From Sporosarcina highlanderae (GTDB lineage Bacteria; Bacillota; Bacilli; Bacillales_A; Planococcaceae), in NCBI RefSeq assembly GCF_030433715.1, contig NZ_JAROCC010000017.1:1-54049 (forward strand): DNA of 54,049 bases, in the 5' to 3' direction. The notes below the pieces were generated by a model that searched no databases, was not told the origin of the DNA, and saw only the letters and a list, made by a program, of their open reading frames with translations. The translations under genes and the position numbers were made by a program. This document shows positions 44,253 through 53,943 of this stretch, piece after piece (the first letter of the stretch is position 1; the number at the start of each line of letters is the position of its first letter).

Positions 44253-47200
44253 ATGGTGGAAATGAATCGTATAAAGAAAATCCTCGTTGCGAACCGCGGT
44301 GAAATTGCTATCCGCATATTTCGTGCCTGTACTGAGCTGAAAATCCCAACTGTGGGTATCTATTCTGCAGAAGATAGAGGTTCGTTCCACCGTTACAAAG
44401 CTGATGAATCTTACCTCGTCGGTGAAGGGAAAAAACCTATAGATGCTTATTTGGACATTGAAGGGATCATTAGAATAGCGAAATCTTGCGGGGCGAACGC
44501 AGTTCATCCGGGTTATGGCTTTCTTGCTGAAAACGAGGAGTTTGCTAAAAGACTGGAAGAGGAAGGGATCATTTTCATCGGTCCAACATCCAAGCATCTT
44601 GATATGTTTGGGGACAAGGTAAAAGCCAGAGAACAGGCGATTCAAGCTAATATTCCCGTTATCCCTGGAACCGACGGGCCTGTTTCCTCAGTCCATGATG
44701 TAACCGCTTTCGCAGAAACTTACGGATATCCAATCATCATTAAAGCTTCACTTGGTGGTGGGGGTAGAGGGATGCGAATCGTCACTTCTCAAGAAGAAGT
44801 AGTTGAGGCGTATGAACGTGCGAAGTCAGAAGCGAAATCAGCATTTGGCTCGGATGAAGTGTATGTGGAGAAATATATTAAGAAGCCGAAACATATAGAG
44901 GTTCAAATTTTAGCAGATGCATATGGTAATGTCGTGCATTTGTATGAACGTGATTGTTCAATTCAGCGTCGTCACCAAAAGGTTGTTGAGATTGCCCCAT
45001 CAATATCATTAGATGATCAGCTCCGGCAAGATATTTGTGGTGCAGCTGTCAAATTGGCGAAAAATATTTCTTATCTTAACGCTGGAACAGTAGAATTCCT
45101 TGTAGCTGATGGCGAATTTTATTTCATAGAGGTCAATCCCCGTATTCAAGTGGAGCACACTATTACTGAAATGGTAACAGGTATTGATATCGTGCATGCC
45201 CAAATCCATATAGCGAATGGAGGAAATCTCCATGAAGGTGATTCGGCAATACCTGAACAGAACAAAATACCATTATTCGGCTATGCGATTCAATCAAGGG
45301 TGACAACAGAAGACCCTTTGAATGATTTCATGCCGGATACAGGGAAACTGATGGTCTATCGTTCTGGTGGCGGCTTTGGTGTCCGACTTGATGCAGGAAA
45401 CGGCTTTCAGGGGGCGGTCATTACACCGTACTATGATTCTCTTTTAGTCAAAGTGTCGACTTGGGGAACTTCATTCAGAGATGCAGCTGCTAAGATGGAT
45501 CGCAATTTACAGGAATTCCGAATTAGGGGCATTAAGACGAACATACCATTTTTAGAAAATGTAGTCCGTCATGAAAATTTCCTTACTGGAAATTACGACA
45601 CCAGTTTCATAGATACGACACCTGAGCTATTCGAATTTCCAATCAGGAAAGACAGAGGAACTAAAATTCTTAATTATATTGGTAATGTTACAGTCAACGG
45701 TTTTCCTCGTATAGGGAAACAAACCAAACCTGTTTTCCATCCGGTAAGAAAACCTGCAATAGATCTATCTGTTTCACCGACTCCCGGAACAAAGCAACTA
45801 TTAGATGAAAAAGGACCTGATGCTCTAATTCAATGGATAAAGGATCAAAAGGATGTTCTTCTAACAGATACGACATTTAGAGATGCACATCAATCTTTAC
45901 TTGCGACCCGAGTCCGTACTTCGGATATCGTAAATATTGCTTCAGAGTCAGCACGACTTATGCCGGATCTGTTTTCTTTTGAAATGTGGGGTGGTGCAAC
46001 ATTCGACGTTGCTTATCGATTCCTGAAAGAAGATCCATGGGAAAGGCTAACAAAGTTACGTGAGCAAATTCCTAATGTACTTTTCCAAATGCTTTTCAGA
46101 GGAGCAAATGCAGTTGGATATACTAATTATCCGGATAATGTCATACGTGAATTCATCAAAACTTCCGCTGAATCGGGAATCGACGTTTTCCGTATTTTCG
46201 ATAGCTTGAACTGGATTAAAGGGATGGAAATTGCAATTGATGCTACACGTCAAGCGGGTAAAGTCGCCGAAGCGGCACTTTGCTATACAGGGGATATTTT
46301 GGATGACTCAAGAGCTAAATACTCCGTGGATTATTATAAGAAAATGGCGAAGGAGCTTGAAGCCTCCGGTGCACATATTCTTGCATTAAAAGATATGGCT
46401 GGTCTATTGAAACCCGAAGCAGCTTACCGGCTGATTTCTGAGCTGAAGTCAACCGTCGATATTCCGATTCATCTTCACACGCATGATACAAGTGGGAATG
46501 GCATCTATATGTATGCAAAAGCTGTGGAGGCTGGCGTTGATATCGTTGATACTGCTCTTGGAGCGATGTCGGGTCTCACTTCACAACCATCTGCAAATTC
46601 ACTTTATTATGCTTTGCAACATGGAAAACGCCAAGTCCGTGCAGACGTTACAGCCCTTGAATCTTTATCGTATTACTGGGAAGATGTACGGAAGTATTAC
46701 CAAAACTTTGAAAGTGGCATGGTTAGCCCTCATTCTGAAGTCTATGTTCATGAAATGCCGGGTGGTCAATACTCCAATCTTCAACAACAGGCAAAAGCAG
46801 TGGGCCTCGGGGAGAGATGGGAAGAAGTTAAAGAAATGTATTCCCGTGTCAACTTATTATTTGGCGATGTTGTAAAGGTAACTCCGTCTTCAAAAGTAGT
46901 AGGTGATATGGCATTGTTCATGGTGCAAAATAACTTGGACGAGGTATCTGTCATATCCCGAGGTGAGTCAATAGATTTCCCAGAGTCTGTTATAGAGTTT
47001 TTCGAAGGGTATATCGGTCAGCCGTATGGTGGCTTCCCGGAAGAATTACAAAAAGTTATTTTAAAGGAGAGAAAGCCGATTACAGTTCGCCCTGGTGAAC
47101 TATTGGAAGATGTTGAATTTGAAAGCCTTCTTTGCAAGACGGAAGAATTATTAGGTCATCCTTCAACGATGAAAGATGCACTTGCATATGCACTTTATCC

Positions 47201-47699
47201 AAAAGTGTTTGAAGAATATTCAACGATGAAAAAGCAATTTGGCAACATTTCTGTCATCAGCACACCGGAATTCCTATTCGGGATGCGATTGGGGCAAGAA
47301 ATTGAAGTGGAGATTGAAAAAGGGAAAACTCTGATCATAAAGTTAGTATCCATAGGTGAACCGCAATCAGATGGTACCCGTGTCATTTACTTCGAAATGA
47401 ACGGCCAGCCACGAGAGGTTATCATTCAGGACATCAACGTAGAAGCCGATGTCATTCGGAAACAAAAGGCAGATCCTGCAAATGCCTCCCAGATCGCTGC
47501 TACAATGCCTGGAACTGTGTTGAAGATTGCGGTCTCCAAAGGCGCAAAAGTAAGGAGAGGCGAGCATTTACTTATTACGGAAGCAATGAAGATGGAAACA
47601 ACAATCCAAGCGCCATTCGATGGAGTTGTTAAAGAAATCTATGTAAATAACGGAGAATCTATTTCTACAGGGGACTTACTAATAGAACTGGAAAATTAA
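44253..47699 (+). CDS. pycA: pyruvate carboxylase
   Basis: The product is a 1148-residue biotin enzyme that makes oxaloacetate from pyruvate to refill the TCA cycle. The biotin carboxylase domain comes first (ILVANRGEIAIRIF; ATP loop GGGGRGMR; about 1-460). The carboxyltransferase domain (about 530-830, LLTDTTFRDAHQSLLATRVR) and the tetramerisation region follow. The C-terminal biotin carrier domain carries biotinyl Lys1113 in EAMKMET. The ATG at 44253 gives the usual B. subtilis length. DarB is reported to bind PycA in B. subtilis, and c-di-AMP inhibits the Listeria enzyme directly, so links to darB in this window are plausible. Confidence 0.97.
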   Translation: MVEMNRIKKILVANRGEIAIRIFRACTELKIPTVGIYSAEDRGSFHRYKADESYLVGEGKKPIDAYLDIEGIIRIAKSCGANAVHPGYGFLAENEEFAKRLEEEGIIFIGPTSKHLDMFGDKVKAREQAIQANIPVIPGTDGPVSSVHDVTAFAETYGYPIIIKASLGGGGRGMRIVTSQEEVVEAYERAKSEAKSAFGSDEVYVEKYIKKPKHIEVQILADAYGNVVHLYERDCSIQRRHQKVVEIAPSISLDDQLRQDICGAAVKLAKNISYLNAGTVEFLVADGEFYFIEVNPRIQVEHTITEMVTGIDIVHAQIHIANGGNLHEGDSAIPEQNKIPLFGYAIQSRVTTEDPLNDFMPDTGKLMVYRSGGGFGVRLDAGNGFQGAVITPYYDSLLVKVSTWGTSFRDAAAKMDRNLQEFRIRGIKTNIPFLENVVRHENFLTGNYDTSFIDTTPELFEFPIRKDRGTKILNYIGNVTVNGFPRIGKQTKPVFHPVRKPAIDLSVSPTPGTKQLLDEKGPDALIQWIKDQKDVLLTDTTFRDAHQSLLATRVRTSDIVNIASESARLMPDLFSFEMWGGATFDVAYRFLKEDPWERLTKLREQIPNVLFQMLFRGANAVGYTNYPDNVIREFIKTSAESGIDVFRIFDSLNWIKGMEIAIDATRQAGKVAEAALCYTGDILDDSRAKYSVDYYKKMAKELEASGAHILALKDMAGLLKPEAAYRLISELKSTVDIPIHLHTHDTSGNGIYMYAKAVEAGVDIVDTALGAMSGLTSQPSANSLYYALQHGKRQVRADVTALESLSYYWEDVRKYYQNFESGMVSPHSEVYVHEMPGGQYSNLQQQAKAVGLGERWEEVKEMYSRVNLLFGDVVKVTPSSKVVGDMALFMVQNNLDEVSVISRGESIDFPESVIEFFEGYIGQPYGGFPEELQKVILKERKPITVRPGELLEDVEFESLLCKTEELLGHPSTMKDALAYALYPKVFEEYSTMKKQFGNISVISTPEFLFGMRLGQEIEVEIEKGKTLIIKLVSIGEPQSDGTRVIYFEMNGQPREVIIQDINVEADVIRKQKADPANASQIAATMPGTVLKIAVSKGAKVRRGEHLLITEAMKMETTIQAPFDGVVKEIYVNNGESISTGDLLIELEN

Positions 47700-47703
47700 A
47701 ACA

Positions 47704-47737
47704 AAAAACGCTTGTGAGTTACTCACAAGCGTTTTTG
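47704..47737. terminator. bidirectional terminator between pycA and ctaA
   Basis: AAAAACGCTTGTGAGT and ACTCACAAGCGTTTTT are complementary with almost no loop; it serves both convergent genes. Confidence 0.93.
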
Positions 47738-47741
47738 ATTA

Positions 47742-48650
47742 TTATTTTTGTTTGCTTCTTGAAACAAGAAGAACCATATAAGTCAGTAATCCAAACAACA
47801 GGATAACGAATAGTGAGTGGGCTAATGCAACATATAGGTTCAAACGCGTAAGAATAACAACAGCGCCTGCTATAACTTGCAACGTCACTAATATGAAAGC
47901 GATGATCCATCCCCAGTAGATGACCCTTTGGTTTTTATAATGCCTGATTGCGTGAATTGCAATAATCAATAGCCATATGAAAATCAATGCAGCGGCCGTC
48001 CGATGGCTCATTTGGACCCATTCCCAAAAGTTTTGTGGAAGGGAGAAGTTTCCGTTTTTACACATCGGCCAATCAGTACAGCTGAGTTCAGACTCCGTAT
48101 GGCGGACAAGAGCACCAGTATATACAACGACATAAGAGTAAATTGTTACTCCAATCGTATGTATTTTTAATGGTTTGCCGATCTTCAGCGCATCCGCATC
48201 AAACTTCTTATCAACCTCAAATACAAGCAATGTGAGAAGGAGGACAGAAGCGAAAGAAATAAGAGAAATTCCAAAGTGGAGTGCAAGGATGAAATCGCCC
48301 TGTCCCCAAAGCACCTGGGCTGCTCCAATTAAAGCTTGCAAGATCAGGAAGAACAGCGCTAAAAAAGAGAGTAGTTTAGTTTCTCTAATATGACCTATCG
48401 CTTTCCATGACCAAACGGACAGTATGACAATCAATATTCCAACAGCACCCGTCACAAGTCGATGAGAGAATTCGATAAGCACTTCGGGGGTTATTTCGTC
48501 AGGAATCAATTGTCCATTGCAACCCGGCCAGTGCCTCCCGCACCCCATTCCGCTATCGGTTTTTGTGACAAGAGCACCGCCCAACAGAATTAGCAGCATA
48601 CCGATTGTGGAGGCAACTCCAAACCATTTCAATAATTTATTATATCGCAA
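47742..48650 (-). CDS. ctaA: heme A synthase (CtaA)
   Basis: The product is a 302-residue, eight-helix membrane protein that oxidises heme O to heme A for the aa3/caa3 oxidases. Visible are GALVTKTDSGMGCGRHWPGCNG with a Cys pair in the first extracellular loop, EFSHR, ALHFGISLIS, GALVRHTESELSCTDWPMC with the second Cys pair, and MSHR and ALAHS heme-ligand His segments. The TTG at 48650 behind AGTAGGTG gives the standard length; the frame extends to 48734 without support. It is divergent from ctaB, as in B. subtilis. Confidence 0.93.
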   Translation of the reverse strand: MRYNKLLKWFGVASTIGMLLILLGGALVTKTDSGMGCGRHWPGCNGQLIPDEITPEVLIEFSHRLVTGAVGILIVILSVWSWKAIGHIRETKLLSFLALFFLILQALIGAAQVLWGQGDFILALHFGISLISFASVLLLTLLVFEVDKKFDADALKIGKPLKIHTIGVTIYSYVVVYTGALVRHTESELSCTDWPMCKNGNFSLPQNFWEWVQMSHRTAAALIFIWLLIIAIHAIRHYKNQRVIYWGWIIAFILVTLQVIAGAVVILTRLNLYVALAHSLFVILLFGLLTYMVLLVSRSKQK

Positions 48651-48742
48651 GGTAACACCTACTTTAACTAATAATGGCCATATGTATAAAAGGCTCCGCT
48701 TGTTGATAATAACGAAAAATAGTCGAAAAAACAACGTATATT

Positions 48743-48811
48743 GGTCAAAACTGGGTTTGGTACCGACTATTTCACAAATTGTTCATAAAAAAGACCCTTT
48801 AACTTCACAAA
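48743..48811 (-). promoter_or_regulatory. ctaA promoter region with two ResD-like sites
   Basis: On the minus strand TTTGTGAA occurs twice (48804-48811 and 48771-48778, 33 bp apart). It matches the core of the ResD box TTTGTGAAT. TTGACC (48743-48748) lies downstream as a possible -35. ResD activates ctaA in B. subtilis. Sites are read by eye. Confidence 0.5.
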
Positions 48812-48863
48812 AGGCATGGGAAAATGATTTACTATAGATAAGGCGAAGTGAATTTATTGTAAG

Positions 48864-48936
48864 TATACTTTACGGTTCTATCGAAATTCGGTTTATGTAT
48901 AGAAATTAGTCACGACTTTCGATATAGTAAAGTATA
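48864..48936 (+). promoter_or_regulatory. long inverted repeat upstream of ctaB
   Basis: TATACTTTAC (48864-48873) pairs with GTAAAGTATA (48927-48936), and TATCGAAA (48879-48886) pairs with TTTCGATA (48917-48924). Together they give an 18-bp two-part stem with a 30-nt loop, 36 bp before the ctaB start. It could be an operator pair or a leader RNA hairpin. Apart from this and the ResD-like sites, 48651-48972 shows nothing further. Confidence 0.6.
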
Positions 48937-48972
48937 GCGGTTCTTGCCGATATCCTTGAAAGGAGGGTACAT

Positions 48973-49890
48973 ATGTCAAATGGTCGGGCGATTTCATCTT
49001 CCGCTGAGCCGGAAATCAGATCGACTTCCATCGTTAAAGATTTCTTAGCACTTATTAAAATCGGCATTGTCAATTCGAATCTGATCACAACGTTTACCGG
49101 ACTTTTCCTCGCCTTTCAGTTCACCGGTAAGAGCTTTATCCACAACTTGGACCTGATGTTGTATGCACTTTTCGGTTCAGGGCTCATTATTGCCGGTTCG
49201 GCAGCTTTGAATAATCTTATCGATCGGGATATCGATCCCGTTATGACAAGAACAAAGTCTCGTCCAACAGTTACGGGTAGATTCAAGGCACCGGGCGTAT
49301 TTGCTCTCGCTCTCACTTTCATCGTGATTGGCGAAGTGATGCTATTTGCAGCTTCACCTGTAGCGGGACTATGGGGGCTTGCGGGTGTATTCAGCTATGT
49401 TGTACTCTATTCAATGTGGTCTAAAAGAAAACATGTCAGCAATACTATCGTAGGTAGTATATCCGGAGCAATTCCCCCTTTAATCGGGTGGGCTGCAGTA
49501 GAACCTGCACTGGGTATGGGCGCATGGGCGCTATTCCTAATTATGTTTGCATGGCAGCCGCCACATTTTTATGCACTGGCAATGCGCAGAACCGAAGAGT
49601 ACCGTGCTGCGGGGATACCAATGCTCCCTGTTGTAAAGGGTTTCAAGAGGACGAAAATTTCGATTCTTGCATGGGTGCTTCTATTATTCCCATTGCCATT
49701 CCTTCTTGCTGAACTTGGCATCGGATTCATAGTGCTTGGAACTGTATTGAATATCGGTTGGTTATACTTGGCGATAAAAGGATTCAAGGTAAAGGACGAT
49801 ATGAAATGGGCGACTTCCATGTTCATCTACTCACTGAATTACATGACAATCCTATTTGTTGCTATGATCATTTTTTCGATATTCATCTAA
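48973..49890 (+). CDS. ctaB: protoheme IX farnesyltransferase (heme O synthase, CtaB)
   Basis: The product is a 305-residue, nine-helix UbiA-family prenyltransferase that turns heme B into heme O. The first Asp-rich motif is NNLIDRDIDPVMTRTKSRP (about residues 77-95), followed by YSMWSKRKH and the WQPPHFYALA segment typical of CtaB. AAAGGAGGG precedes the ATG. It heads the cta operon. Confidence 0.96.
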   Translation: MSNGRAISSSAEPEIRSTSIVKDFLALIKIGIVNSNLITTFTGLFLAFQFTGKSFIHNLDLMLYALFGSGLIIAGSAALNNLIDRDIDPVMTRTKSRPTVTGRFKAPGVFALALTFIVIGEVMLFAASPVAGLWGLAGVFSYVVLYSMWSKRKHVSNTIVGSISGAIPPLIGWAAVEPALGMGAWALFLIMFAWQPPHFYALAMRRTEEYRAAGIPMLPVVKGFKRTKISILAWVLLLFPLPFLLAELGIGFIVLGTVLNIGWLYLAIKGFKVKDDMKWATSMFIYSLNYMTILFVAMIIFSIFI

Positions 49891-49991
49891 CTGATGGAAT
49901 TCTTTCTTTTTGACAGGAATTCATGATAGAGAGGTCAACAGTCCTCATTTGAACAAAACATTTTTTTTAGAAAGAGAGGTATTAGTTAGCG

Positions 49992-51053
49992 ATGATGAAA
50001 GGACTCAAAAAGTGGCGTCTCTTTTCTCTATTGGCTGTACTAACAGTTTTCCTTGCAGGATGTGGTCAGGAAGAACTTTCAACGCTTCTGCCGGCAGGAC
50101 AAGTCGGAAGAGATCAGTTCAACTTACTGCTTCTATCTTCAGGGATCATGTTACTCGTCATTATTGTAGTTGTAGCAATTTTTTTAGTGGCACTGGTACG
50201 TTTCAGACGCTCCAAATTAGGTGAAGATCATATTCCTGAACAAGTTGAAGGAAGTCACAAGCTTGAACTTGTATGGACGATCATTCCGATTCTATTGATT
50301 TTGCTACTTGCTGTTCCTACCGTTTATTACACATATAAACTTGGTGATGTGTCGGCGATGGGTGCTGTAGATGAGGACGGGAATGCTGAAAATCTCGTAG
50401 TGGATGTGACAGCTAAACTATATTGGTGGGAATTTGAATACCCGGATTTAGGTATCGTAACTGCACAGGAATTAGTTGTGCCGATGGATGAAAAGGTTTA
50501 CTTCAATCTAATTGCTGCAGACGTAAAACACTCATTCTGGATTCCGGCTGTAGGCGGAAAGCTTGATACGAACGTTGAAAACGTGAACAAATTCTATCTC
50601 GTATTTGAGAAGGATTCAAAAGATCTTAAAGATGGAGTCTTCTATGGTAAGTGTGCGGAGCTTTGTGGTCCATCACACGCATTGATGGACTTTAAAGTTA
50701 AAACGATGCCTCGCGCTGAATTTGACCGATGGGTTACTGCAATGCAAGCATCAGCTGATAACCAAGTTGTAGCAAATCCAGAAGGTCAAGCTCTATTCCA
50801 ACAAAGCTGTATCGGATGTCACGCAGTTTCTGGTGTAGGTGAGAGTGGAGCACAAGGACCCAACCTTGCAACATTCGGTGACCGTAATCGTGTTGCTGGA
50901 TTTATGGATCACACAAAAGAAGATCTGATCGAATGGATTAAGTATCCTCAAGAATACAAGCCAGGCAATAAGATGCCTGATTTCGATGGAAAACTTTCCG
51001 ACAAAGAATTGGATGCCATTGCAGAATACTTGATGGGTCTATCTGTCGAATAA
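49992..51053 (+). CDS. ctaC: cytochrome caa3 oxidase subunit II with fused cytochrome c
   Basis: The product is a 353-residue lipoprotein (lipobox FLAGC, Cys about residue 24) with two transmembrane helices (about 43-67 and 90-112). A CuA domain contains HSFWIP and CAELCGPSHALM, and a C-terminal cytochrome c domain has the CIGCH heme motif near residue 277 and a later Met ligand (GNKMPD). The fused cytochrome identifies a caa3-type oxidase. Two adjacent ATGs (49992, 49995) are possible starts. Confidence 0.96.
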   Translation: MMKGLKKWRLFSLLAVLTVFLAGCGQEELSTLLPAGQVGRDQFNLLLLSSGIMLLVIIVVVAIFLVALVRFRRSKLGEDHIPEQVEGSHKLELVWTIIPILLILLLAVPTVYYTYKLGDVSAMGAVDEDGNAENLVVDVTAKLYWWEFEYPDLGIVTAQELVVPMDEKVYFNLIAADVKHSFWIPAVGGKLDTNVENVNKFYLVFEKDSKDLKDGVFYGKCAELCGPSHALMDFKVKTMPRAEFDRWVTAMQASADNQVVANPEGQALFQQSCIGCHAVSGVGESGAQGPNLATFGDRNRVAGFMDHTKEDLIEWIKYPQEYKPGNKMPDFDGKLSDKELDAIAEYLMGLSVE

Positions 51054-51093
51054 TAATTTGATTTTTACTCGATTTTAAGAGGAGGTAAATAAA

Positions 51094-52968
51094 GTGAGTT
51101 CAGTTGCTCAAAAAAAGGGTTTTGGCGCAACGCTGTGGGACTGGTTAACTACAGTCGACCATAAGAAAATCGGAATCCTTTACTTCCTTGGGGGCGGATT
51201 CTTCTTCGTTCTAGGGGGAATTGAAGCTATGCTGATTCGTTGGCAGCTTCATATTCCGAACAATGATTTCGTGAGTGCAGGCCTATTCAATGATTTGATA
51301 ACAATGCACGGAACGACGATGATTTTCTTAGCAGCCATGCCTATATTATTCGGATTTATGAACGCCATCATGCCATTGCAAATCGGTGCACGTGACGTTG
51401 CGTTCCCATTCATTAACTCATTAGGATTTTGGATGTTCTTCTTCGGAGGATTATTCCTGAACATTTCTTGGTTATTCGGAGAGGTGCCTGATGCTGGATG
51501 GACATCGTACGCATCACTCTCACTTGCATCTGAGGGACATGGTGTAGATTTCTATGCAATAGGTCTACAGATTGCTGGGGGAGGTACGTTGATGGCAGGG
51601 ATTAACTTCCTTGTAACAATCATCAACATGCGCGCTCCAGGTATGACATACATGCGTATGCCATTGTTCACTTGGACTACGTTTGTTGCATCTGCAATGA
51701 TCTTGTTCGCATTCCCTCCATTGACAGTCGGTCTTTTCTTCTTGACGTTTGACCGTATGTTCGGAGGAAACTTCTTCAATCATGAGATGGGTGGTAATAC
51801 AATCATCTGGGAGCATATTTTCTGGATTTTCGGTCACCCTGAAGTTTACATTCTAATTTTGCCTGCTTTCGGTATTTTCTCTGAGATCTTCTCGATTTTC
51901 TCCCGTAAGCGTTTGTTCGGATATCCATCCATGGTCTTCGCGACTGTGTTGATTGGTTTCCTTGGATTCATGGTATGGGCTCACCATATGTTCACTGTTG
52001 GCTTAGGGCCGACTGCGAACGCGATTTTCGCTGTTGCAACGATGGCGATTGCAGTTCCTACAGGGGTTAAAATCTTTAACTGGCTTTTGACGATGTGGGG
52101 TGGAAGCATCGTGGTTACAACTCCTATGCTTTATGCGCTTGGCTTCATTCCCTCATTCGTAATGGGTGGGGTTACAGGTATAATGCAAGGGGCTGCACCA
52201 CTTGACTACCAATTGCATGATACCTACTTTATCGTTGCTCACTTCCACTACGTTATCGTTGGTGGGGTAGTACTAGCGATCTTAGCTGCAACACATCTAT
52301 ATTGGCCAAAAATGTTTGGTACAATGTTGAATGAAACACTTGGTAAAGTTACATTTTGGTTCTTCTTCATCGGCTTCCATATGACATTCCTTATCCAGCA
52401 CTGGCTTGGATTCTGGGGAATGCCGCGTCGGGTTTGGACGTATATGGACGGCCAAGGTTGGAACCTTGCAAACCTTATTAGTACGGTTGGAGCGTTCTTA
52501 ATGGCGATTGGTGTTATTGTTCTTGTTTACAATGCAATTGTAACTTCCATTAAGAATGTAAAAGTTGCAAATGATCCTTGGGGAGACGGGCGTACACTTG
52601 AGTGGGCAATCGAATCTCCACCGATATATTACAACTTCTCGGCAACACCACTTGTTCGTGGACTTGATTCAGTATGGATCGAGAAGATGGAAGGCAACGA
52701 ATCAGGACTTACACCTGCTGAACCAATCAAGGATATTCATATGCCAAATGGTTCTATCATACCGTTGCTTATGTCATTTGGTTTGTTCATTGCAGGATTT
52801 GGTGCGATGTTCCGTACAGAAGAGTCATGGGGACTGCCACTACTGATTTTCGGTCTATTATGGACTTTCGTTTCAATGGCGGCTCGTTCCTTGCAAGATG
52901 ACACTGGGTATTATATTAAAAAAGAAGAGATTCTCCGTGATTTGAAACGTAAAGGGGGTCAAAACTAA
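51094..52968 (+). CDS. ctaD: cytochrome caa3 oxidase subunit I
   Basis: The product is the 624-residue catalytic subunit with about 14 helices, binding heme a and the heme a3-CuB centre. Ligand segments are TMHGTTMIF (heme a), WIFGHPEVYILILPAFG (CuB His and cross-linked Tyr), WAHHMFTVGL (CuB His pair) and HDTYFIVAHFHYV (heme a3 and a). GTG start at 51094 behind AGGAGGTAA. It overlaps ctaE by one base. Confidence 0.97.
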   Translation: MSSVAQKKGFGATLWDWLTTVDHKKIGILYFLGGGFFFVLGGIEAMLIRWQLHIPNNDFVSAGLFNDLITMHGTTMIFLAAMPILFGFMNAIMPLQIGARDVAFPFINSLGFWMFFFGGLFLNISWLFGEVPDAGWTSYASLSLASEGHGVDFYAIGLQIAGGGTLMAGINFLVTIINMRAPGMTYMRMPLFTWTTFVASAMILFAFPPLTVGLFFLTFDRMFGGNFFNHEMGGNTIIWEHIFWIFGHPEVYILILPAFGIFSEIFSIFSRKRLFGYPSMVFATVLIGFLGFMVWAHHMFTVGLGPTANAIFAVATMAIAVPTGVKIFNWLLTMWGGSIVVTTPMLYALGFIPSFVMGGVTGIMQGAAPLDYQLHDTYFIVAHFHYVIVGGVVLAILAATHLYWPKMFGTMLNETLGKVTFWFFFIGFHMTFLIQHWLGFWGMPRRVWTYMDGQGWNLANLISTVGAFLMAIGVIVLVYNAIVTSIKNVKVANDPWGDGRTLEWAIESPPIYYNFSATPLVRGLDSVWIEKMEGNESGLTPAEPIKDIHMPNGSIIPLLMSFGLFIAGFGAMFRTEESWGLPLLIFGLLWTFVSMAARSLQDDTGYYIKKEEILRDLKRKGGQN

Positions 52969-53594
52969 TGGATTTGAATAAAAAATTCACCCCTGAGACG
53001 TGGCCTGAACATCCGGAAAGAGCGACACTTGAAGCGAAAAACAAATTTGTAGGTTTCTGGCTCTTTCTTGGTGGAGAGACAATCCTGTTCGCAACATTGT
53101 TTGCAACGTATGTAGCATTGAAAAACTCCGGACCAAGCGGTTTTGGATTCTCAACTCAAGGGCTTTATGAATTGCCATTAGTATTCGTCATGACGATGTT
53201 GCTATTAACATCTTCATTGACAAGTGTATTTGCGATGTACCATTTGCGTAACTACAACTTTAAGAAAATGCAATTATGGCTTGCCGTTACTGCATTTTTA
53301 GGACTTGGTTTCCTCATGCTTGAAGTATATGAGTTCTCGCATTATGTAGGTTTAGGGTTCACTTTCGGCAATAGTGCCTTCAGTTCGGCGTTCTATACGC
53401 TTGTTGGTACTCACGGGTTCCACGTAGCTGTTGGTCTTGTCTGGATCACATTGTTGATTTTCCGTAATGCGAAACGTGGTTTAAACCTATACAACGCTAC
53501 GAAGTACTATACATTTTCATTGTACTGGCACTTCATTGACGTTGTTTGGGTATTCATCTTCACTGTAGTCTACTTGATGGGAGTGGTAGGTTAA
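52968..53594 (+). CDS. ctaE: cytochrome caa3 oxidase subunit III
   Basis: The product is a 208-residue subunit with about five helices. The family segments LGGETILFATLFATYV and GTHGFHVAVGLVW and the C-terminal YWHFIDVVWVFIF are present. AAGGGGG before the ATG lies inside ctaD; the genes share one base. Confidence 0.96.
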   Translation: MDLNKKFTPETWPEHPERATLEAKNKFVGFWLFLGGETILFATLFATYVALKNSGPSGFGFSTQGLYELPLVFVMTMLLLTSSLTSVFAMYHLRNYNFKKMQLWLAVTAFLGLGFLMLEVYEFSHYVGLGFTFGNSAFSSAFYTLVGTHGFHVAVGLVWITLLIFRNAKRGLNLYNATKYYTFSLYWHFIDVVWVFIFTVVYLMGVVG

Positions 53595-53595
53595 G

Positions 53596-53943
53596 ATGGC
53601 AGACATCCAAGTTTACAAACGTACACCGGCTGAACAACAACTTGCGCAAAGACGTGCAAAGAAGTCCATGCGTGACCAGGTAATGATGTTTTCCCTTATG
53701 ATTTTCCTTACACTTGTTTCATTCTCAATGGTTGTTGCGTTTGAGGCAGAGGTAGCTGGATTTTCTAAGTTCTTCATCATTCCGACAATCATGTTATTTG
53801 CTGCAGTACAAGTCGGTTTGCAACTTTACTATTTCATGCATATGAGTGAAAAAGGGCATGGCATTCCTCAAATGTTCATGTTTACAGGAGCGCTATTGGG
53901 CTTCCTGATCCCTTTAACATTCGTAACAATCGTTTGGTGGTAA
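53596..53943 (+). CDS. ctaF: cytochrome caa3 oxidase subunit IV
   Basis: The product has 115 residues with three helices (about 32-52, 57-76, 91-112) and contains LQLYYFMHMSEKGHG, typical of the small bacterial subunit IV. It follows ctaE by one base. In B. subtilis ctaG comes next; here no ctaG start is visible in the remaining 106 bases. Confidence 0.93.
   Translation: MADIQVYKRTPAEQQLAQRRAKKSMRDQVMMFSLMIFLTLVSFSMVVAFEAEVAGFSKFFIIPTIMLFAAVQVGLQLYYFMHMSEKGHGIPQMFMFTGALLGFLIPLTFVTIVWW

Noticed and set aside
44250..44645. Minus-strand ORF of 131 codons opposite the start of pycA
   Set aside because: Pyruvate carboxylase is certain in the other direction; the antisense frame has no recognisable domain.
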